DNA of 10,759 nucleotides from Bacillota bacterium (lineage in GTDB: Bacteria > Bacillota > Clostridia > Lachnospirales > Lachnospiraceae), in NCBI GenBank assembly GCA_023419655.1, contig JAEZXP010000192.1:1-10759 (forward strand), in the 5' to 3' direction. The notes under the pieces are model-generated. The model searched no databases and was not told the DNA's origin. It saw only the letters and a program-made list of their open reading frames with translations. Of this stretch, positions 1 through 5,122 are shown in pieces (positions within the stretch are counted from its first letter, which is position 1; each line of letters opens with the position of its first letter). The position numbers and the translations under genes were made by a program.

Positions 1-1
1 G

Positions 2-1549
2 CGTTATTTATTGGGAATCGATATAGGCACCAGTGCCTGTAAAGCAGCAGTATTTGATGAAAATGGAAAGGTGATTGCAAAAAGCACGGAAGAATACTCG
101 GTATATTATCCTAAGCCGGGATGGGCAGAGCAAAATCCCGAAGAATGGTGGGAGGCTGTATGCAGTGCAATCGGGAATATCTTAAATCAGGGTACCATAA
201 AATCCGGTGATATTGCCGGAATAGGCATTGACGGTCAGAGCTGGTCGGCGATACCCATTGACAAGAGCGGAAATGTTCTTGCGAATACACCGATTTGGAT
301 GGATACCCGGGCGAATAAGATATGTGGCAGGCTGAACAATGAGCTGGGAGCGGATGAAATCTTTAATATTGCAGGTAACTCGCTTCAACCATCCTATACA
401 ACAGCAAAAATATTATGGTATAAAGAAAATATCCCGGAAATATATCAAAAAATCTATAAAATATTACAGTCAAATTCATTTATCATCTATCGGTTAACCG
501 GAAGATGTTCTCATGATATGTCACAGGGATATGGCATGCATTGCTTTCATATGCGTTCAGGGGTCTGGGATATCGCAACCTGTAAAAAACTAAACATTCC
601 TGTTTCCTATCTGCCGGATTTGTACCCATGCCATGAGATTGTAGGTGTCGTTACAAAACAGGCGGCACATAAAACAGGTTTATCCGAGGGAACACCTGTG
701 GTGGCAGGCGGACTTGACGCAGCCTGTGCAGCGTTGGGTACGGGTGTAATACATGCAGGGGAGACACAAGAGCAGGGCGGCCAGGCGGGTGGAATGAGCA
801 TCTGTATGGAGCAGTATGTTGCGGACCCACGAATGATTCTCGGCTATCATGTGGTTCCGGGCAAATGGCTGCTGCAGGGCGGAACTACCGGCGGCGGAGG
901 AGTTATGCGATGGCTGGAGCAGGAGTTTGGTGAATATGAAAGAAAGATGGCCACAGTCACAGGCAAATCGCCGCTGGAACAATTCGACTGTCTGGCTGAG
1001 GCAGTAAGTGCCGGAAGCGATGGGGTTGTGTTTCTTCCGTATATGGCAGGAGAACGGTCACCCCTATGGGACCCGGATGCAAAAGGGGTATACTATGGCC
1101 TGGACTTTAGTAAAACCAGGGGTCATATGATTCGTGCATCCATGGAAGGAGTGGCATATTCTCTGAAACATAACCTGGAAATAGCTGAAGAGAAGGGCGT
1201 AACCGTCGGTGAATTAAGAGCGACGGGGGGTGCGGCAAATTCGCTGGTATGGACGCAGATTAAGTCTGATATTACCGGGAAATCCATTGCAGTTCCATCT
1301 TCAGACACGGCTACAACTCTCGGGGCGGCAATACTGGCAGGCGTGGGCGTTGGATTATACCGTGAGTTTGATGAAGCGGTGCAAAAGACTGTGAAAGTAA
1401 CAAGATGGCATGAACCGAACCTGAAAAATGAAAAGATTTATAGAAAGAATTATGAAATTTATCTTGATTTATATAAGAATCTAAAAGAATTAATGAAGAA
1501 AAACGGAGGTAGTCAGCATGAAAGCCGGAGTGGTGTATGCAAGGAATGA
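2..1549 (+). CDS. FGGY-family carbohydrate kinase, 5' partial (substrate uncertain)
   Basis: ATP-dependent cytoplasmic sugar or polyol kinase with the two actin-like lobes of the FGGY family. The open frame runs off the left edge. Codons 2-10 read R-Y-L before LGIDIGTS, so the true start is probably only a codon or so upstream, and the TTG at 11 is not needed as a start. Visible motifs: phosphate-binding DIGTS (20-34); GIDGQSW (224-244) and WMDTR, where xylulokinase has GQMHG and WND; GGLDAAC, whose Asp (716-718) matches the catalytic Asp of XylB; LPYMAGERSP near 1040; and the C-terminal lobe motif ATGGAANSLVW near 1225. Overall layout is xylulokinase-like, but the sugar-contact motifs differ, so xylulose is doubtful. 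Polyol (for example galactitol), tagatose or fuculose are alternatives. The last 32 bases overlap the next gene, indicating tight co-expression. Family is secure; substrate is not. Confidence 0.9.
   Translation, partial: RYLLGIDIGTSACKAAVFDENGKVIAKSTEEYSVYYPKPGWAEQNPEEWWEAVCSAIGNILNQGTIKSGDIAGIGIDGQSWSAIPIDKSGNVLANTPIWMDTRANKICGRLNNELGADEIFNIAGNSLQPSYTTAKILWYKENIPEIYQKIYKILQSNSFIIYRLTGRCSHDMSQGYGMHCFHMRSGVWDIATCKKLNIPVSYLPDLYPCHEIVGVVTKQAAHKTGLSEGTPVVAGGLDAACAALGTGVIHAGETQEQGGQAGGMSICMEQYVADPRMILGYHVVPGKWLLQGGTTGGGGVMRWLEQEFGEYERKMATVTGKSPLEQFDCLAEAVSAGSDGVVFLPYMAGERSPLWDPDAKGVYYGLDFSKTRGHMIRASMEGVAYSLKHNLEIAEEKGVTVGELRATGGAANSLVWTQIKSDITGKSIAVPSSDTATTLGAAILAGVGVGLYREFDEAVQKTVKVTRWHEPNLKNEKIYRKNYEIYLDLYKNLKELMKKNGGSQHESRSGVCKE
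1505..1509 (+). promoter_or_regulatory. Ribosome binding site of the gatD-like gene, inside the kinase coding region
   Basis: GGAGG lies 8 bases before the ATG at 1518. It is contained in the end of the FGGY kinase reading frame. It fixes the start of the dehydrogenase and shows that the 32-base overlap is real, consistent with translational coupling. Confidence 0.8.
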
Positions 1550-2567
1550 TATCCGCTATGATGAGATTGCAAAGCCGGTTCCCATGCCGGGGCAGGTATT
1601 AATTAAGGTTAAATATACAGGAATCTGTGGCTCCGATGTTCCGCGGGTGAATGGAACGGCATGTCATTATTATCCCAATGTACTGGGTCATGAGTTTTCC
1701 GGAGTCGTTGAAAAAACCGGAGAGGGAGTTACCTCTGTGCAGGAGGGAGACAGGGTTGCAGGGGTGCCGTTGGTACCATGCATGGAATGTGAGGACTGTA
1801 AAAAAGGAGATTATTCGCTGTGTAAGCATTACACATTTATTGGCTCCAGAGAGTTTGGAAGCTTTGCCGAATATGTAGTAATACCGGAAAAAAATGCAGT
1901 TAAATTCACAGATGAAGTCAGCTTTGAACAGGGGGCATTCTTTGAACCGGCAACCGTTGCTCTTCATGGACTACAGCGGCTGGACTATAAAAGCGGAAAG
2001 ACAGTTGCTGTGTTGGGGGGCGGAACCATTGGATTATTTGTGATGCAGTGGGCGAATATTTTTGGCGCAGGAAAAGTCATTGTATTTGATATTGAAGATG
2101 AAAGATTGGAACTTGCAAAGCGGTTAGGCGCGACAGAAGCAATGAATACTCTGGACAAAGATTTTATGAAGCAGGCGATGGATATTACCGGAGGAAAAGG
2201 TTTTGATTATGTATATGAGACGGCCGGCAGTACAGCAACGATGAAACTGGCCTTTGAACTGGCAGGGAACAAATCCGGCGTGTGCTTTATCGGAACGCCT
2301 GTCTCGGAATTAACCTTTAGTGTTTCTGAATGGGAAAATCTGAACCGGAAGGAATTTGTACTGACAGGTTCGTGGATGTCGTACAGCACACCGTTTCCAG
2401 GGAAGGAATGGGAAGCAACTGCACATTATTTTACTACCGGAGAATTGAAGTTTGACAAGAGCTTGATTTTTAAAATAATCCCTCTGAGTCAGATTGCAAG
2501 CGCCTTTGAGATGTATAAATATCCGGGAATGGTGAAAGGAAAAATATTGATTGACAGTGAGGCATAG
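1518..2567 (+). CDS. GatD-like zinc-dependent polyol(-phosphate) dehydrogenase
   Basis: Medium-chain zinc alcohol dehydrogenase of 349 residues, a normal full length. It resembles E. coli galactitol-1-phosphate 5-dehydrogenase as I recall that protein: shared stretches include CGSDxPR, HYYPxxLGHEFSG, FIGSR-x-x-G-FAEY and GSWMxYSxPxPGxEWE. Catalytic zinc ligands are probably Cys37, His58 and Glu143. Structural zinc ligands are Cys88, Cys91, Cys94 and Cys102. The Rossmann motif GGGTIG starts near residue 167, and acidic Asp191 ends the next strand, favouring NAD over NADP. GatD oxidises galactitol-1-phosphate to tagatose-6-phosphate. Sorbitol, iditol and threonine dehydrogenases are relatives, so a non-phosphorylated polyol is possible. 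It overlaps the upstream kinase and is followed after 9 bases by a tagatose-6-phosphate kinase-like gene, which fits a GatD role. Family is very sure; exact substrate is moderately supported. Confidence 0.9.
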   Translation: MKAGVVYARNDIRYDEIAKPVPMPGQVLIKVKYTGICGSDVPRVNGTACHYYPNVLGHEFSGVVEKTGEGVTSVQEGDRVAGVPLVPCMECEDCKKGDYSLCKHYTFIGSREFGSFAEYVVIPEKNAVKFTDEVSFEQGAFFEPATVALHGLQRLDYKSGKTVAVLGGGTIGLFVMQWANIFGAGKVIVFDIEDERLELAKRLGATEAMNTLDKDFMKQAMDITGGKGFDYVYETAGSTATMKLAFELAGNKSGVCFIGTPVSELTFSVSEWENLNRKEFVLTGSWMSYSTPFPGKEWEATAHYFTTGELKFDKSLIFKIIPLSQIASAFEMYKYPGMVKGKILIDSEA

Positions 2568-2571
2568 GAGG
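2566..2571 (+). promoter_or_regulatory. Ribosome binding site of the PfkB kinase, overlapping the upstream stop codon
   Basis: A perfect AGGAGG begins inside the TAG stop of the dehydrogenase and sits 5 bases before the ATG at 2577. It sets the start and suggests reinitiation or coupled translation of the two genes. Confidence 0.85.
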
Positions 2572-2576
2572 CAGCG

Positions 2577-3509
2577 ATGATTTTAACAGTGACGTTGAAT
2601 GCGGCAATTGATAAGCGCTATGTTATAGAAGATGCTAAAATGGGCAAGGTAAATCGAATATCGGAATGTGTGTGTTCCCCCGGAGGAAAGGGAATTAATG
2701 TATCCAGGGCGGCATCTATTGCAGGGGCTGAAGTTGTGGCTACGGGATTTGCAGGGGGGTATGCCGGTCAGTACATTGTCGGGGAGCTGAACAAATTAAA
2801 TGTTAAACCGAGGTTTTATACGGTGGCTGATGAAAGCCGTACCTGCATTAATATATGGGATGCTGTGAACCATATTCAGACAGAATATCTGGAGCCGGGC
2901 TTTTTAGTGAGTGAGAAGGAATTTCAAGAATTTCTTGGGCTTTTTCACGAATTGGTAATGGATTCAGCCGTTGTTGCTATATCGGGAAGCGTTCCGAAAG
3001 GACTGGATGGAACCGCGTACCAGAGGATGGTGAAAATTGCAAAAGAGGCGGGAAAGATAACCATCCTGGACACCAGCGGTGAGCTGCTCAAAAAGGGTAT
3101 GGAAGCAATGCCAACGATGGTAAAGCCCAACCTTGATGAAATCCGGATGCTAACAGGGAAAAAATGTGATACCAAAAAAGAAATTTTGGAAGCAGCTAAA
3201 AGCATTCACCAAAAAGGTGTAGAGGTGGTCGTTATATCCCTGGGCAGCAAAGGCGCGTTGGTGGTATGTGACGAAGGAATATTTCAGGCAGTTGTTCCTG
3301 AAATTACCTCTGTCAATACAGTCGGATGCGGTGATACGATGGTTGCGGGTTTTGCCTTTGGCTTTGAAAGAGGCCTGGATATGAGAGAGACATTAAGATT
3401 AGCCGGTTCAATGGCTACAGCGTCTGCCATATGTAAAGAGACAGGTTGTTTTATCCGGGAGGATATGAAACGGATTGCCGGACAGATTGTAATTACACCG
3501 CTTGAATAG
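2577..3509 (+). CDS. PfkB-family sugar-phosphate kinase (1-phosphofructokinase / tagatose-6-phosphate kinase type)
   Basis: Cytoplasmic ribokinase-fold kinase of 310 residues, the usual length for FruK/LacC proteins. The N-terminus MILTVTLNAAID corresponds to the family's TVTLNPAxD; here Pro is Ala. PfkB signature 1 is GGKGINVSRA (residues 36-45). Signature 2 is NTVGCGDTMVAGF, with Asp253 as the expected catalytic base. FruK and LacC members phosphorylate fructose-1-phosphate or tagatose-6-phosphate to the 1,6-bisphosphate. Next to a GatD-like dehydrogenase, whose classical product is tagatose-6-phosphate, tagatose-6-phosphate kinase is the most economical reading. 1-Phosphofructokinase cannot be excluded, and no PTS fructose gene is visible. 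No aldolase for the bisphosphate product lies in the window. The family call is sure; tagatose-6-phosphate specificity is an inference from context. Confidence 0.9.
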   Translation: MILTVTLNAAIDKRYVIEDAKMGKVNRISECVCSPGGKGINVSRAASIAGAEVVATGFAGGYAGQYIVGELNKLNVKPRFYTVADESRTCINIWDAVNHIQTEYLEPGFLVSEKEFQEFLGLFHELVMDSAVVAISGSVPKGLDGTAYQRMVKIAKEAGKITILDTSGELLKKGMEAMPTMVKPNLDEIRMLTGKKCDTKKEILEAAKSIHQKGVEVVVISLGSKGALVVCDEGIFQAVVPEITSVNTVGCGDTMVAGFAFGFERGLDMRETLRLAGSMATASAICKETGCFIREDMKRIAGQIVITPLE

Positions 3510-3539
3510 TATCACAGGATACTGCTGGTAAAATCAAGC
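3500..3539 (+). other. Nested inverted repeat between the PfkB kinase and the aldo/keto reductase
   Basis: Outer arms GCTTGA (3500-3505) and TCAAGC (3534-3539) enclose a second perfect inverted repeat, AGTATC (3508-3513) and GATACT (3518-3523), with a four-base loop ACAG. In RNA this could fold as a two-tier hairpin that includes the kinase stop codon. Stems are only 6 bp and rather A/T-rich, and no T-run follows, so it is not a standard intrinsic terminator. It could act in mRNA processing or stability, or be chance. Confidence 0.35.
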
Positions 3540-3566
3540 TGAAAAATGATAATAGTGAAGAGGATG

Positions 3567-3571
3567 AAAGG
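3567..3571 (+). promoter_or_regulatory. Ribosome binding site deciding the start of the aldo/keto reductase
   Basis: AAAGG lies 7 bases before the ATG at 3579. The two earlier in-frame ATGs are poorer: 3546 has no Shine-Dalgarno sequence, and the GAGG before 3564 abuts the start codon. Confidence 0.6.
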
Positions 3572-3578
3572 AAAAGAG

Positions 3579-4586
3579 ATGAGTGAATTAATTAATTCGG
3601 CATTCGTGCCAAAAGTAAAGCTTTATACAGGAGAAGAAATACCATGCATTGGAATGGGGACATTTGGTTCCGACCGTTTTTCTGCTGAACAGGTATCTAC
3701 AGCAGTCGCAGGTGCAATACGCCGCGGATACCGTATGTTTGATTGTGCCGCCTGCTATGGAAATGAAGATGAGATTGGCAAGGTGTTTAAAAAGGCTTTT
3801 GACGAGGGTGTAGCTGAGCGTAAGGAACTTTACATTATGACAAAAGTATGGAATGATATGCATGAGAGAGTGGAGGAGTCCTGCAGGAAAAGTATTGCGG
3901 ATCTTCAATGCGGTTATATTGATTTATTCTTTATTCACTGGCCTTTTCCCAACTATCATGCACCCGGCTGTGATGGGGATACACGCAATCCCGATTCAAA
4001 GCCATTTCGTGCCGAGGCTTATATCAATACCTACAGACAATGCGAGACTTTAGTGGAAAAGGGTCTGATAAGGTCAATCGGTATCTCGAACATGACGATA
4101 GCAAAATTGGAGGCGGTATTACCTCATTTAAAGATTAAACCCGTAGCATGTGAGCTGGAATTACATCCCTGCTTCCAGCAGCAGGAACTGTTCGATTATC
4201 TGGTTTTCCATAATATACAACCGATTGGATTTATGCCAATCGGCTCGCCTACCAGACCGGAGCGGGATATGTCTCCACAGGACATTGCGGATATAGAGCT
4301 TCCGGAAATGAAAGCAATCGCACAGGCTCATCAGATACATCCGGCAGTCGTAGCACTTAAGTGGGCGGTGCAGCGCGGCCAGATACCGATTCCCTTCTCC
4401 ATCCATCAAAGTGAATATGTAAGTAACCTGGCCTCAACAATGACCGAACCCCTGACCCGGGAAGAAATGGATATCATTGCAACCCTTGAGCGGAACAATC
4501 GTCTGGTTAAGGGACAGGTGTTCTTATGGGAGGGAGCAAAAGACTGGCACGAACTTTGGGACGAAGATGGTTTTATTGTACAATAA
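3579..4586 (+). CDS. Aldo/keto reductase, probably NAD(H)-preferring
   Basis: Single-domain (beta/alpha)8 oxidoreductase of 335 residues from the chosen ATG. Starts at 3546 or 3564 would add 11 or 5 residues. The catalytic tetrad is complete: Asp55, Tyr60, Lys89 and His120 (FDCAACYG, TKVWN, FFIHWP). Typical AKR stretches follow: GLIRSIGISN and ELHP. The cofactor-phosphate motif that reads IPKS followed by Arg in aldose reductase is here IPFSIHQSEYVSN (residues 271-283). Lys becomes Phe273 and Arg becomes Glu279, which argues against NADPH binding and for NADH. The family interconverts aldoses or aldehydes and alcohols. Candidates here are an aldose reductase (galactose, xylose or fucose), an L-fucose dehydrogenase, or a lactaldehyde reductase for the end product of fucose breakdown. 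The fucose mutarotase 24 bases downstream favours a free-aldose substrate. Family is secure; substrate is unknown. Confidence 0.88.
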   Translation: MSELINSAFVPKVKLYTGEEIPCIGMGTFGSDRFSAEQVSTAVAGAIRRGYRMFDCAACYGNEDEIGKVFKKAFDEGVAERKELYIMTKVWNDMHERVEESCRKSIADLQCGYIDLFFIHWPFPNYHAPGCDGDTRNPDSKPFRAEAYINTYRQCETLVEKGLIRSIGISNMTIAKLEAVLPHLKIKPVACELELHPCFQQQELFDYLVFHNIQPIGFMPIGSPTRPERDMSPQDIADIELPEMKAIAQAHQIHPAVVALKWAVQRGQIPIPFSIHQSEYVSNLASTMTEPLTREEMDIIATLERNNRLVKGQVFLWEGAKDWHELWDEDGFIVQ

Positions 4587-4610
4587 AACAGAAATACAGG
4601 AGAGCAAATC

Positions 4611-5048
4611 ATGTTAAAAAACATACCCAAAATATTATCCCCCGAGCTGCTAAAAGTACTGTGTGAGATGGGGCACAGTGACTGTATCGTTATTGCGGAC
4701 GGTAATTTTCCGGCAGAAACGGTAGGAAAGAATGCACATGTAATCCGTTGTGACGGACATGGAGTGCCTGAAATATTGGATGCAATTCTTAAATTATTTC
4801 CGCTGGATACGTATGTTGAGCATCCGGTCAATCTGATGCAGGTAATGCCGACAGACAATGTGGCGACACCGATATGGGATACCTACAAAGAAATCATACA
4901 AAAATATGACATCCGCGGTGAAAAAATAATCGGAACGATTGAGCGGTTTCAGTTTTATGATGAAGCAAAAAAAGCATATGCAATCATAGCTACAAGTGAA
5001 AAAGCGCTGTATGCCAACATCATGCTTCAAAAGGGTGTAATAGAATAA
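4611..5048 (+). CDS. fucU: L-fucose mutarotase (FucU/RbsD family)
   Basis: Small cytoplasmic protein of 145 residues that interconverts the alpha and beta anomers of L-fucose (pyranose mutarotase). It matches my recollection of E. coli FucU (140 residues) nearly end to end: MLKxIxxxxSPELLKVLxEMGH at the start, FPAE, RCDGHGVPEIL, the RFxFYxxAxKAxAI segment and a closing LQKGV. His22 in EMGH is the expected catalytic histidine, and the Tyr in FYDEA fits the family active site. FucU forms ring-shaped oligomers in known members. The start is supported by AGGAG at 4598-4602, 8 bases upstream. It sits between an aldo/keto reductase and three glycosidases, two of them fucosidases, so supply of the right fucose anomer after hydrolysis is a natural role. 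RbsD-type ribose activity is less likely given the FucU-like motifs. Confidence 0.92.
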   Translation: MLKNIPKILSPELLKVLCEMGHSDCIVIADGNFPAETVGKNAHVIRCDGHGVPEILDAILKLFPLDTYVEHPVNLMQVMPTDNVATPIWDTYKEIIQKYDIRGEKIIGTIERFQFYDEAKKAYAIIATSEKALYANIMLQKGVIE

Positions 5049-5122
5049 AGGATGTACTGGAATAAAGCAATGAAATCGTAGATACAAGTTGTGATTCTAT
5101 AACAGAAGCGGAGGAAAAGAAG

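Noticed and set aside
11..13. TTG at 11 as the start codon of the FGGY kinase
   Set aside because: The frame stays open to the window edge and the upstream codons encode R-Y-L, which fits the normal FGGY N-terminus. No ribosome binding site can be seen because the sequence is cut, so the gene is treated as 5' partial.
1599..1967. 122-codon open frame on the - strand inside the dehydrogenase gene
   Set aside because: It is wholly antisense to a gene with intact zinc-ligand motifs, and its translation looks like non-coding complement with no family resemblance.
3546..3578. Earlier in-frame ATGs at 3546 and 3564 as starts of the aldo/keto reductase
   Set aside because: Neither has a well-spaced Shine-Dalgarno sequence, and the added residues are a basic, non-conserved stretch. 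The ATG at 3579 has AAAGG at good spacing.
4406..4858. 150-codon open frame on the - strand across the end of the AKR gene and the start of fucU
   Set aside because: It lies antisense to two confidently identified genes, has no recognisable domain and has a Cys/Ser-rich composition typical of a complement shadow.
5071..5084. Partial match to a catabolite-repression (cre) operator upstream of the GH31 gene
   Set aside because: TGAAATCG resembles the left half of the cre consensus, but the right half is shifted by a base and breaks the conserved CA. Only a weak small palindrome follows, so this is not sufficient evidence for CcpA control.
5049..5122. Possible small gene or regulatory RNA in the gap between fucU and the GH31 gene
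   Set aside because: The 74 bases contain no convincing ORF with a ribosome binding site, no stable stem and no T-tract; only the GH31 ribosome binding site is supported.
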